Program-made: the position numbers and the translations under genes | In this document: positions 26,017 to 36,045 of the stretch, one piece after another | How positions within the stretch are numbered: position 1 is the first letter of the stretch | How the letters are laid out: every line of letters begins with the position of its first letter | DNA from: Tamarix chinensis | Lineage: Eukaryota > Streptophyta > Magnoliopsida > Caryophyllales > Tamaricaceae | NCBI GenBank assembly: GCA_030549775.1 | Contig: CM060173.1 | Location: 40,682,610 to 40,746,609 of the forward strand | DNA: 64,000 nt | Reading direction: 5' to 3' | The notes under the pieces: generated by a model | What the model saw: the letters and a program-made list of their open reading frames with translations, nothing else | Told to the model about the DNA's origin: nothing | Database searches by the model: none

Positions 26017-28190
26017 ACAATTCGACACTCTAGGAACATTAAAAAAACCTAAAAATTGTTCTGGAAATTGTAAACCTAGTTATCAAAAGAAATCAAAGCA
26101 GAAATATTTACCTGCACCCCAACAGCAAAAACAAATCCCTTATTATCAAAAATCAAAACCTAAAGGGGAAAAGAAAATAATTTCTTCTTAAAAAAACCCC
26201 GGGTATGGGAATGAAAATAGAAATAACTTTGCCTGTTACAAATGTGGAAAAATAGGAGATATGCAAACATATTGCAAATTAAATAGACAAATCTGAGAAT
26301 TAGACTTAGATGAAGAAACTAGGGAAAAGATTCAAAACCTCCTAGATGAAACATCTGATGAAGAATTGCAAAATGAAAACTTAGAATTAGATGAAATAGT
26401 GACATCATCATCTTCTTCATATCGCCCTTCTAACCCAGAAGAAGAGACCTTTGAAAATCAAATGAACGTTTTGACCAAAGAACAAAAACTGGTCTTAGAT
26501 ATAGTTCACCTAATCCCTGATCCATTAAAACAAAAAGAATATCTTGAAAAATTAATGGAATCAATCTAACTAGTTGAACCACCAAAACTACCAGTTTCAA
26601 ATATTCCGTCAAAACCAACAAATGCTTATGACTTGACAACGATTCTCAAAAGGCAACAAAAATAAAAAAATATAATTCCGACAACTTCTAAACTTCAACA
26701 TGAAATTAAAGAAGTAAAAAAGGAACTAAAATTGTTGCAACAAAAACAAGAATCTGATGGTCAAATTATTCAAATGTTACTATCCAAAAAATTGCAAAAC
26801 ACATCTCCAGAATCCAATGAACTGGATATATCTAAAGATGAACAAATTTCAAAATTCACCAATTCTAGAAGACTTCCTTAATGTTTTATGGGTGATAACT
26901 TCCTAAAAATATATGATTAGTATAACCCTTAGGTTATTTGATGATTTTCAAATAAATACTGTCGCACTATTTGATACCGGTGCTGACTTAAACTGCTTCA
27001 AAGAAGGGATCATATCCAAAAGATTCCTTTCCAAAACTAATGAAAAATTGTGAATTAATTAGTTTCACACAAAAAGAAGGTTTAAAAATCTGTCAGAATT
27101 TGAAATTGCAAAGACATCTCAAATGGGAGATGAATAAAATAAAACAAGAACTAGGTTCTTTTGGTAAACAATTAGACATTCTAGGAACATCAAACAAACC
27201 TAGAAAATGTTCTAAAAATTGTAAACCTAGTTATCAAAAGAAATCAAAGCAGAAATATTTACCTGCACCCCAACAACAAAAGCAAATCCCTTATTATCAA
27301 AAATCAAAACCTAAAGGGAAAAAGCAAATAATTTATTCTTAAAAAAACCCTAGGTATGGGAATCAAAATAGAGATAACTTTTGCCTATTACAAATGTGGA
27401 AAAACATGACATATGCCAAAATATTGCAAATTAAATAGACAAATCTGAGAATTAGACTTAGATGAAGAAACTAGGGAAAATATTCAAAACCTCCTAGTTG
27501 AAACATCTAATGAAGAATTGCAAAATGAAAACCCAGAATTAGATAAAATAGTGGCATCTTCTTCTTCTTCATATCGCCCTTTTGACCCAGAAGAAGAGAC
27601 CTTTGAAAATCAAATGAACGTTTTGACCAAAGAACAAAAACTGGTCTTAGATATAGTTCACCTGATCCATGATCCATTAAAACAAAAAGAATATCTTGAA
27701 AAATTAATGGAATCAATCAAACCAGATGAACCATCAAAATCGCCAGTTTCAAAGAATCCGTCAAAACCAAAAAATGCTTATGACCTGACAACGATTCTCA
27801 AAAGGCAACAAAAATCAAAAAATATAATTTCGACAACTTCTAAACTTCAACATGAAATTAAAGAAGTCAAAAAGGAATTAAAATTGTTGCAATAAAAACA
27901 AGAATCTGATGGTCAAATTATTCAAATGTTACTATCCAAACCATTGCAAAACACATCTCCAGAACCCAATGAATTGGATATATCTGAAGATGAACAAATT
28001 CAAAATGAACCAATCTCAGAAGAATTTCTTAATGTATTAAAAGAAATAACTTCTAGGAAATATATCATTAGTATAACCCTTAGGTTATCCGATGATTTTC
28101 AAATAAACACAGTCGCACTATTTGATACCGGTGCTGACTTAAACTGTATCAAAGTAGGAATTATACCCAAAAAATTCCTTTCCAAAACAA
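25898..28190 (+). repeat. Internal direct duplication in plus viral copy (unit about 1.15 kb)
   Basis: GTGAATTAATTAGTTTCACA begins at about 25898 and again at about 27049. Unit 1 runs to the protease start (about 27048) and unit 2 repeats from the coat tail through the same protease point and onward. The units differ by many substitutions, so this is either an old duplication or recombination between two diverged viral genomes. Unit 1 shares private defects with the minus copy; unit 2 does not. Confidence 0.85.
26017..27048 (+). pseudogene. Duplication unit 1: coat tail, zinc knuckle, protease start
   Basis: The basic coat tail is followed by a knuckle at 26234-26275 reading CYKCGKIGDMQTYC: the Cys residues are kept but the His is Asp. 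Next come the acidic segment 26366-26569 (stop TAA after MESI) and the start of the retropepsin with LFDTGADLNC (about 26967-26996). At about 27048 the protease breaks off and the sequence jumps back to the coat tail of unit 2. Confidence 0.75.
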
Positions 28191-28543
28191 ATGAAAATTT
28201 GTCGGCTGCAAACAGCTCCAGACATAAAATAAATCACAAATGTGAAGCAAACCTTATTTTTAATAATTTACAAATTAAATTAACCTATTTGATAACTCCT
28301 GACATCAATCATAGTGTCATACTAGGTACTCCCTTTATTAATTTGATTACACCTTACAAAGTTGGTTTAATGGGAATTTCTTTCAAATCAAAAGGAACAA
28401 AGAATACACTTTCTTTTCTTGAAATTCCAAAAACAAGAAACCTAAATTTGTTAAAGGCAAATTCGATATACAAAAATCAAATTAATCTCCTTATCCAAGG
28501 AAATCAAAATGATTTGAACTCATTAAAAAAAATATATCATTAA
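27049..28543 (+). pseudogene. Duplication unit 2: coat tail, knuckle and full retropepsin region
   Basis: Open pieces are 27040-27342 (coat tail), 27518-27895 (acidic segment, no stop after MESI) and 27926-28543. The last holds a complete retropepsin domain with the active-site motif LFDTGADLNC (about 28117-28146) and the later SVILGTPFI flap-side motif (about 28313-28338). The knuckle (27385-27430) has lost its first Cys in frame and carries a TGA, but keeps the His. This is the best preserved protease of the locus, in a 205-codon open frame. Confidence 0.75.
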
Positions 28544-29440
28544 CCAGAATTCAAAATCAATTGGAAATAAAATTGGTTAAGGATAAGATTGCTCAAATCA
28601 AAAACCAAATAGAAAAATAGATTTGTTCAGATCTTTCAAATGCTTTTTGGTCTACGAAAAATCATATGATAGATCTTCCTTATAAAAATAATTTCAATGA
28701 GAAACTTATACCAACAAAATCTAGGCCTATTCAAATGAATTTCGAATTGATAGAACACTGTAAAAACGAAATCCAAGACTTAGAATCAAAAAAATTAATT
28801 TCAAAATCTAAGTCGCCTTGGTCATGCGCAGCGCTTTATGTAAATAAAAATTCAAAAATTGAAAGAGGCACACCTAGGTTAGTAATTAATTACAAACCTT
28901 TAAATGATGCCCTCAAATGGATTAGATATCCAATTCCAAATAAAAAAGATTTATTGCAAAGACTTTATTCGGCATTAATCTTTTCAAATTTTGATTTAAA
29001 ATTGGGATTTTGGTAAATTCAAATTAATGCTAAAGACCGATACAAAACTACCTTTACGATACCTTTCAGGTAATACAAGTAGAATGTCATGCCCTTTGGA
29101 TTAAAAAATGCCCCTTTAGAATTTCAAAGAATAATGAATGAAATTTTTAATCCATATTCAAATTTCTGCATAGTGTACATAGATGATGTCTTAGTATACT
29201 CAAACAATATAGATCAGCATTTTAGACACCTTAAGACATTCCTTAGTGTTGCCAAATGTAATGGCTTAGTTGTGTCTAGGCCCAAAATATCCTTAGCCTA
29301 GACTAGAGTCAGATTCTTATGACATTATATCGAGTCAGGTATTGTTGTACCTATAGAGAGGTCCATAGAGTTTGTGTCTAGGTTTCCAGATAAAATCCTA
29401 GATAAGACCCAGCTTCGAAGGTTTTTAGGTATTTAAAACT
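28544..29440 (+). pseudogene. Pararetrovirus reverse transcriptase, broken (plus copy)
   Basis: Open pieces are 28666-29016 and 29089-29301, with stops between. Seen in order: SPWSCAALYV and TPRLVINYKPLND (fingers), IFSNFDLKLGFW (first catalytic Asp), MPFGLKNAPLEFQRIMNEIF, and the catalytic YIDDVLVYS (about 29179-29205). The connection part (to 29440) carries further stops. The downstream RNase H is missing because of a deletion at about 29465. Confidence 0.85.
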
Positions 29441-30040
29441 ATGTTTTGGATTTTTGCCCAAATCTTTTTTTAAAACTTTAAGTAGAACAAATTACCCTTC
29501 TGGTTCCTCCGTTGGTGGAAAGATTTTGGATCCATACCTGAAATCCTGTCTGAACAGGTTTCAAAATCTCTCGACCTGTTCCAAAGCCTTTACCAACCCA
29601 CAGAAAATGATAGGGTTTTCCCCCTATCTTCCACTTTTGTTCCAAAATGTTATGTCCCTAGGTATTTGCGTGGATCTTTGAGATACATGAGGTCGATGAT
29701 TTCCTAAACTTGGTCAGACGATTCAAGGTCAAATGGTGGACAAAGTATCAAACGTTCGAGAAGCTCTCCGAATAAGCAGTACGAAGATGTGTCAAAGCAA
29801 TGTAGCTGTCTTCTTCAAAACAAATTCTAGCAAGCCCCTCTGAAACAAAGTTCCTGGCTCAAAAATCAGTCACCGCTGCAAAACTTGCAGCTGCAAAATC
29901 TGAAGATGAGTATTGGCCATCCTCAACCAGGTACTTTCTCAGTCAAAGAAGGAGAAGTCTTCCTCCTCGTCATCTACTCCAACACCAGATTATGGTGATG
30001 AAAATGAAGATGACTGTTACGGAATACTCCTTAGTATTCG
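29441..30040 (+). pseudogene. Deletion junction and 3' part of second viral ORF (plus copy)
   Basis: At about 29465 the RT connection sequence changes to second-ORF sequence matching 20395 downward in the minus copy. About 1.37 kb containing RNase H and the start of the second ORF is absent. The two sides share ATCTT at the join. The remaining ORF fragment is frame-broken and ends in the same Ser-rich acidic tail as the minus copy (about 29930-30030). Confidence 0.7.
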
Positions 30041-30445
30041 GTAATGGTGCAAATACAGGTATCCGCGGCATACGTGGAAGGACGCATCAAAGCAGTGGCA
30101 GACAAAGAACTTTCTGCCAACACAAATAGACAAACCAAAAGCAAAAGCGTCGTCATCAAAAGTAGAAGGAATCTACTTTCGATGATTGACACTTCTCACC
30201 AAAGGTAAAAGTAGTGGGTAAAAGCGACCGCAAAAGACAAATGAAGAAACAACAAAGGAATCTGCTGCAAAAGGACGCACGCTCATTACTTTTGACTTTC
30301 TTAAGTTACTTTTACTATTTATGTACTTTTTACCTTTTACTGTTTAAACTTTTAATACACCTTTTACTGTGTACTTTTTACTATTTTCTTTCGGTGGAAA
30401 CCCAATCCACTTTTCAAATTGTAACTGTTAGGACCCCCTTCCATC

Positions 30446-30453
30446 TATAAAAG
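30446..30453 (+). promoter_or_regulatory. Viral promoter TATA box (plus copy)
   Basis: TATAAAAG followed by GGG, 110 nt upstream of AATAAA. Transcription would start about 30 nt downstream and read out of the locus across the primer site into flanking DNA. Confidence 0.65.
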
Positions 30454-30555
30454 GGGACTTAGTGGTTCATTTCTAAGGGTCGTAAAATTTGTACACTTGA
30501 TTGTAATACGACCACCTATCCTCAAACTCAAACTTGTAACTCAAAATTCCAAATT

Positions 30556-30561
30556 AATAAA
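30556..30561 (+). terminator. Viral poly(A) signal AATAAA (plus copy)
   Basis: AATAAA within 'attaataaaactttcgag', conserved between the two viral copies. With the TATA box it defines a terminal redundancy of roughly 100 nt in the former viral RNA. Confidence 0.65.
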
Positions 30562-30697
30562 ACTTTCGAGTTTTATTCTATCCCTTTCCTTTTCCAAATA
30601 TTTATCTGTTCTTTCTAACTATCTTTCTATCCTTCATACTTTTGTGTTCATATTCTTCAGGTAGTTCGTCTCCATCCCGAGGTCCTTGGGCGCGTCT

Positions 30698-30709
30698 TGA
30701 TATCAAAGC
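30698..30709 (+). other. Viral primer-binding site (plus copy)
   Basis: TGATATCAAAGC, two mismatches from the tRNA-Met site TGGTATCAGAGC. Only about nine bases follow before the TA microsatellite, so the viral copy ends at the primer site as on the left. Confidence 0.7.
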
Positions 30710-30717
30710 AGAATTCC

Positions 30718-30739
30718 CATATATATATATATATATATG
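30718..30739. repeat. (TA)n microsatellite at right viral boundary
   Basis: About ten TA units directly after viral DNA; host sequence resumes with GAACCCAAATCC. Confidence 0.9.
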
Positions 30740-32050
30740 AACCCAAATCCTTCATGCCTAAAAATCTTAAATCTAAGTCAATTAAAATGAGCTAAATTTA
30801 GATGAGGTCTGATACTTATTGTCATTCCAATTCCAAGTCATCGAATGTTATAGCCTTCCAAATTGTTCCATTTTAAGTCTTCGAAAATATTAACAAGCTT
30901 TCAATTTATAAAATATTACATATTTTTATTTTTATATGTTGTTATTTATTATATATGGCCATAGACTCTAAACACATTATTCAAGTTTCAAAAAAGCTAC
31001 TCATTAATTGTAAGGATAAGAATATAACTAAAGCTAATGACGTGATATTCTACTTAAAGATATTTTCATTGGTTTCTTAATTTAATATTTATCAGGCAAC
31101 CAAAAAAAATGCATAATGGGAAATTTTAATTTGTGGTTCATTAGCAAAAGTACAACCCACTCATCATTTTGTTACATATATATAAGGATAAAATATAGAA
31201 ATGCTTATTTAATATACATTTGGAAAAATGATAGATGTTGGTTGTTACCGTCACTTATTAAATTTACTATAAATAATCCAATTTTTTTATTAAAAAAAAC
31301 TGTGATTGAAAAATAATTATTTGAAGTTAAAAATGCTCACCTAAATACACACTTAATATTAAAACATATCATTTGAATAATCCTCCTAAAATACACGATG
31401 TTCTACGACCTATTTTCATAACAACGGTGAAAGGAAAGACAGAGATGAAGAAGAATAAAAGGAGCAAATAATTTGGTTTTCGTATTTAATACCCGTTAAA
31501 ACACAGCATGTTTTTCTAGTGAGATCAAATAGATGAAAAGTTATCAAAATATTACTCTGTAACCAAACGCCCCCGGGGGGAGGCAGGGAAGGTGAACTAT
31601 TGTTTTGAAGAACCTAATGAGATTGACCAGGTATTCGCCTTGTGCGATGGGGCTAAACCAGTTAGGCATACATAATTTGGGCTGCTTCCTATGAGATAGC
31701 CTCTAAATCAGTAACAACAAATTTTTAACTCGGCCCCCCAAAAGGCACTTGGAGCGTCACCATGTGACAGATGGAATGATCCTAGCATCTGCAATGTTAA
31801 CCAACAGCTACCCAAAAGGGCACTGGTGCAAAATTGAACGAGAAAAGAAAAAAGGAAGAGAACCCTGACAACAACCAACCATGATGGCTCATTGTCAAGG
31901 CAAGCGATTACTTGCAACTCAAGAAGAGTAAGAATCAAATGCCAAACATGCCAGACCAGAACAAGAACCTTTCAGTCCGTTTCCTCCTCCTTTGGGTAAC
32001 CTCTATGCTTCCCATCTCATTTTATGCTTTTTAGTTAGATGCACAACTCT
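30740..32050. other. Intergenic, no gene supported
   Basis: AT-rich up to about 31560, then a more balanced stretch upstream of the DUF3339 gene. 31480-31590 contains 'gtaaccaaacgcccccgggggg'; its reverse complement resembles transposon termini of the TTTGGTTAC kind, but no partner end was found. Open frames here lack family features. Confidence 0.5.
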
Positions 32051-32060
32051 ATTATATAAA
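32051..32060 (+). promoter_or_regulatory. Probable TATA box of the DUF3339 gene
   Basis: ATTATATAAA, 95 bp upstream of the ATG at 32155, which allows a start site near 32085 and a 5' leader of about 70 nt. Confidence 0.5.
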
Positions 32061-32154
32061 TGTCCCAACTAGATCAGCATTGATCATCAGGCGTCAATCA
32101 TCACTCCTTCCCAGTAAGAGACGAAATACCAAAAGAATTTAAGATACAAGAGAC

Positions 32155-32364
32155 ATGGCAGATTGGGGGCCAGTGGTCATAGCATTTGTGCTCTTCATTC
32201 TGCTAACACCAGGGCTGCTGTTTCAGCTGCCAGGAAGGGAAAGGGTGGTGCAGTTTGGAAACATGCAGACGAGCGGGCTCTCCATAATAATCCATACGAT
32301 CATCTACTTCTGCCTCATCACCATTTTCCTTATCGCTGTTGGCGTTCATATCTACACCGGTTGA
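32155..32364 (+). CDS. DUF3339 family small membrane protein
   Basis: A 69-residue protein beginning MADWGPVVIAFVLF, the conserved start of the plant DUF3339 family, with the family core TPGLLFQLPG at residues 19-28. Two hydrophobic helices are visible: residues about 6-25, and 43-66 ending AVGVHIYTG. The charged loop between them (GRERVVQFGNMQTSG) is also typical. Length matches family members (about 65-70 residues), and the start is fixed by the family N-terminus and by the upstream leader. The function is not established; members are small two-helix proteins of plant membranes. The frame is intact and is the best preserved host gene here. It lies 1.4 kb right of the pararetrovirus locus. 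An overlapping +1 frame (32163-32384) is a shadow. Confidence 0.93.
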   Translation: MADWGPVVIAFVLFILLTPGLLFQLPGRERVVQFGNMQTSGLSIIIHTIIYFCLITIFLIAVGVHIYTG

Positions 32365-33640
32365 TCATTTTACAGTACTCCTAGGGAGTAATATTTTACT
32401 TCCTTTTTCCCTTTCTTTATTTTGGTTGGTTTTCTTTTAGGATCGTCCTCCTAATTACTCTGCAATTCTTCATGTCCACATTTTTTCACCGTCAAATGTT
32501 TTTGTAATTCAATTATATTCACAGCAGCTTAATGATGAATTGACAAACTTTGTTTCACAAGTTTGGCTGTCATTTCCACTGTTACAAAGGAGATGCATTC
32601 ACATTGCTTTCAGCATCTCATCGGCAAAGCTTTTATGAAACTGTGTTTACAATTATGAGTGGCTAACGCTATACGTGATGAAGCACTTTTGCCAACCAAG
32701 CAATACCTTTGGATTTCGATAAGTCTCATATTCACGCGGTGCTTAAGATTTATTATTGTTGTAGTTGTAGTTATTATTTGAAAGTACTTAAACATTTTAC
32801 ATTTAGGCCAATTCAGAATAACAGTAACTCAGTAATTTCTTCCACAATGCTTCAATTCATAGGAATATTAATTTCTGGTTAAAAGTGCAATTACAGGACA
32901 AGGAATAGGTGGTATTACATAAGCATTTCACCATGGAAGGATTTTTTCTTCCAGATCTTGTAATGATTGAAAGAAAGACTAAGACATGTTATTCATACAA
33001 ATCTCAGACAAAGAGTCCCTGCCTATCACAGGAGGAAACCAAAACATGCATATTTACCAGATAAAATCTACAGCATTAATATGCCTAATTGACCCCAATG
33101 TCATATATCAACTAATGAACCATTTTCCAAATACATAATCGTCTGTACTAGAAAAATCAAGGGAAAAAGGTGTACTGTACAGAGAAGATCTAGCTTGTTT
33201 TGTTACAAAAGTGCATGTTCAACACAATCACATATTGACTTGTTACTCTCACGTCTCAAGGAACAGCTTAATTTAGGCAGCAGCACATTGTCATCCATTT
33301 TTGATGTATGTCATCTGCTCCATCTTCATCTGAACTTCAGAAATAGCCACTTCTAGCCTCATGAACGTGGTTCACAATTTAGTACTATAGATATTGTTGC
33401 CACCAAGAATGCTGTTCTTGTTCCGGAAACGAGACCAATGTCAAATTTTCTGACATAGAGACTAGCTCCATCTCCATGCTCGTCCACAATGTCATCTCCT
33501 CTGTTCTCATCATCATTTCTGCATCTTTTCTTGCCAACTATGCCACGTTCTTTACTTTTCCTTTGATTTGATCAAATACTACGTATTTTCTTCTCAGATT
33601 TGTGATTTGATCATATAAGCCTATTTGTCAGATTGCCCAG
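32365..33640. other. 3' flank of the DUF3339 gene; nothing else supported
   Basis: Holds the 3' UTR of the DUF3339 gene and unassigned sequence. On the minus strand 33571-33358 is open for about 65 codons without ATG (basic start, then an acidic EHGDGASLYV stretch). It could be part of a decayed exon, but it matches no family I recognise. Confidence 0.45.
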
Positions 33641-33789
33641 CTCCACATTCCTAGTCCCATCATTTCATCACCATGGCAGGAATGAAAGGATGGATTGGGC
33701 AATTCTGGAGAACTTGATTGTGCTTTTTGTGCTGTTTCCAGGCCGTATGAATCCTGTCATTGATCAGATATCTATGCAGCCTTACCACT

Positions 33790-34058
33790 CACCAGTCACC
33801 AGTACTAGTTTATGGATTGCTTGCGAAAGACCCACGGAACACCTCTTGAGTGAGGAGCATAGCCTGGGACCTAAAATTCCTGTGTCCCTAGTCTACAGCA
33901 TTATTGGTTCTCAAGGAAATGACTGTGCAGTAGAAATGCGCAACAGAAAGACAAATGCTATTTCCATTACGTTCCATGCGCTCTTCTACTACTTAATCAC
34001 CACTTTGTCCCTCTCCATCATCTACAGATGTTCAGACTCAGCAAAGGACTATCACTGA
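33790..34058 (+). pseudogene. Unrecognised coding-like segment, copy 1
   Basis: In the frame ending at 34058 this reads ...ACERPTEHLLSEEHSLGPKIPVSLV and, after a variable stretch, AVEMRNRKTNAIS ... SDSAKDYH then stop. It aligns with copy 2 at 35501-35770 with in-frame indels and a shared C-terminus. Upstream, both copies also keep a short ATG frame MAGMKG-IGQ-WRT ending in TGA (33673-33717 here). Copy 1 has an extra base just after the ATG used by copy 2, so it lacks that start. I do not recognise the family; it may be exon remnants of a lost gene. No catalytic or membrane motif is evident. Confidence 0.35.
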
Positions 34059-34450
34059 TTTTCGTCCTATCACTTTTCCACTTTTTCACCATGCGTCATA
34101 CATTTCAACTTGAGCTTTTCCAACATATCCTTTTTAACAAGCATCACTTAATAAATAAATATAAAGGTGAAAATCTATTACAAAATTTGTAGAAGTACAC
34201 AACCCACAATGTTGGCAACAGCAAAATGCAGCGGCTTCTAGCTAACTAGCTAGGTGACCACGAGGAAAAAAACTAATTGTTCATAGGCCGTCAGACACCT
34301 ATGTGGTCACAAAGTACACCATCCATCCTGTCAACAACATCACAATGCATCCGCTTCGAGCTAACTTAACTAGGTAACAAAGAGGAAGAACTAATTGTTC
34401 ATGGGCAGGCACCTCTAAGGTTAGGCAGCATCCGTGACCTCTTCATCGAT

Positions 34451-34698
34451 CATTGATAAAGATATTGGTAGCGTACAAATAAATATCAGTCCCGACGTCA
34501 AAATTTTAGATCAGCCGATACATAAAATTGACAATATACAATAGTTTTAGAATTTCATTTATTTATTAACTATAGATAGCTACGTGCTGATATTTATCGA
34601 TATTTGTTTATATTTAATGAAAATAAAAATATAATAAAAAAATCACACCATGAAATATAAAATATCGTCTGAGATACTAGAACTATAGCATTATTTCT
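34451..34698 (-). mobile_element. hAT-like MITE, about 248 bp
   Basis: Read in reverse it is related over its length to the insert at 38670-38944 (shared 'agtatc...atattttatat', 'gtgattttttatt', 'aaatatcg' blocks). Flanks TCATCGAT (34443-34450) and TCATCGGA (34699-34706) look like a decayed 8-bp target duplication. It occurs in tandem unit 1 only. Terminal repeats are weak, so superfamily assignment rests on the 8-bp duplication. Confidence 0.5.
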
Positions 34699-35264
34699 TC
34701 ATCGGAGGTAATGACCCATCTACCCATCAATGACACAACTTGGGGAGGTCCACATGTTTGAAACCTCAACTATGCTAGTTGGTGAACCAGTAACGAACTG
34801 TTATCAAAACATCCACAGGAAATGAGACTAACCACATCCCAGTCGCAAACCGCCAGGAGGAATATCAATTAGTATCTGTAAAGCCAGCTTTAATTCCGAA
34901 AATTTTCAGCAGTTTCTAAAGACGAGTCTAATTCTCACATGTTGGGAGGATCCAATTTTTATCATGTCCCTTCAGAATCCTAATCAACAATCAACGAGAA
35001 TTGACATAAATAAAGAAACAAAGAGCAGAATCATCGACCATGCAGAGAGGCACACCTTTTTCCTTCATATAAGAAAAGTATCAGTAATAATCCGTCATTT
35101 CATGTAACAATGCCAGAATCACTATATTTCTTTTCGAAACAAACACTAACAAGCAGCAACAAAAAACAGCAATACACTATTTCGAAAGACCATAAATTTG
35201 GACTATTATGGACTCTAAGAGCAAGCCTGAAAATTAAGCAAACCATCAATTTGTCTCCCTCTTC

Positions 35265-35293
35265 TTAAGCAGTTGCTTCAGCCATCAAATCAG
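35265..35293 (-). pseudogene. Duplicated last exon of the 52.6-53.3 kb membrane-protein gene
   Basis: The minus strand reads acceptor AG (35295-35294) and then a short frame ending DLMAEATA-stop, identical at protein level to 52569-52597; the only base change is a silent TTG/CTG. It is an orphan exon: no copy of exon 1 lies beside it, because the duplication breakpoint falls in the intron. Confidence 0.5.
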
Positions 35294-35337
35294 CTTCACA
35301 AAAATTTATACGCTGCAGTGTAAAGCAATCAAATCAT

Positions 35338-36045
35338 CGTTTCATCAGCATGGCAGGAATGAAAGGATTGATTGGGCAACTCTGGCGAACATGATTCTGC
35401 TGTTTACACTGTTTCCAGGTCGTATAATTCATCCAACCTGTATGAATCCTGTCATTGATCAGATATGTATGCAGCCTTAACCACTCACCAGTTCTAGTTT
35501 ATGGATGCTTGCGAAAGAGCCGCTGAATACCTCTTAAGGGAGGAGAATAACCTGGGACCTAAAATTCCTGTGTCCCTAGTCTTAACCGCTACAAGACTAG
35601 ACTATAGCTTCTTTGGTTCTCCTGGAAATGCTGCAGTAGAAATGCACAACGAAGAGACAAATACTATTTCCATTATGTTCCGTGCGCCCTTCAACTACAA
35701 TATCACCACTTTGTCCCTCACCACCGTCATCTACAAATGTTCAGACTCCGCAAAGGATTACTATCAATGATTTTCGTCCGATCACTTTTCCACTTCTTCC
35801 TCATATGCGTCATACTGTTCAACTTGAACATTTCCAACATAACCTTTTAAAGAAGCTTCGTTTAATAAGTAAATATAAAGGTGAAAATCTATTACCGAAT
35901 TTGACAAATTACACAACCCACCATGTTATCAACAGCAAAATGCAGCAGCTTCTAGCTAACTTAACTAAGGTGACGAGGAGGAAAAAAACTAATTGTTCAT
36001 AGGCAGGCAGGCACCTCTATGGTCACAAAGCACACAAACCATCCT
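35338..36045. repeat. Tandem duplication unit 2, left part
   Basis: Aligns with 33650-34320, including the coding-like segment and the downstream 'atataaaggtgaaaatctatta' and 'aaaaaaactaattgttcatagg' stretches. It is cut at 36046 by retroelement DNA and resumes at 46526. Confidence 0.8.
35501..35770 (+). pseudogene. Unrecognised coding-like segment, copy 2 (89 codons)
   Basis: Opens with MDACERAAEYLLREENNLGP and continues KIPVSLV, DYSFFGSPGN, AVEMHNEETNTIS, and ends SDSAKDYYQ-stop. It is the tidier of the two tandem copies: it has an ATG and no internal stop. The protein is soluble-looking with mixed charge. About 95 nt upstream a splice-acceptor-like TTTCCAG is present in both copies, so this could be a terminal exon rather than a whole gene. 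No family is recognised. Retention of frame in both copies hints at past coding constraint, but neither can be called functional from this window. Confidence 0.35.

Larger units (their letters stand above)
19144..30717. mobile_element. Endogenous pararetrovirus locus (Caulimoviridae), inverted two-copy array
   Basis: 11.6 kb of virus-derived DNA. Domains seen: a 30K-type movement protein, a coat protein with GQLKGWWD, a CCHC-type knuckle, a retropepsin, a reverse transcriptase with YIDD, an RNase H, and a second open frame downstream. 19144-23076 is a minus-strand copy; about 23200-30717 is a plus-strand copy. They are joined by a leader palindrome. Both outer ends stop at the tRNA-Met primer site inside TA microsatellites. 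Every open frame is broken by stops, shifts or deletions, so the locus is a non-functional fossil. The arrangement (polyprotein, then a second ORF, then promoter) recalls endogenous florendoviruses, but genus placement needs a phylogeny. There is no integrase, as expected for the family. Confidence 0.9.
33641..35337. repeat. Tandem duplication unit 1 (about 1.7 kb)
   Basis: Its start (TTTCATCACCATGGCAGG, about 33662) reappears at about 35341 (TTTCATCAGCATGGCAGG). Its end (CACAAAAATTTATACGCTGC...GCAATCAAATCA, about 35296-35337) matches 52599-52640. The 33641-34320 part aligns with 35338-36045. The 34714-35337 part aligns with 46526-46558 plus 52022-52640. A partial extra repeat of about 120 bp lies at 34314-34440. 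So a direct tandem duplication occurred, and unit 2 was later opened by retroelements. Divergence between units is modest, with many substitutions and small indels. Confidence 0.8.

Noticed and set aside
31480..31590. Possible transposon terminus near CCCCCGGGGGG
   Set aside because: No matching second end or duplication located.
33358..33571. Minus-strand open stretch with acidic segment, no ATG
   Set aside because: No recognised family, no supporting duplicate or splice evidence; kept only as a note in the intergenic entry.
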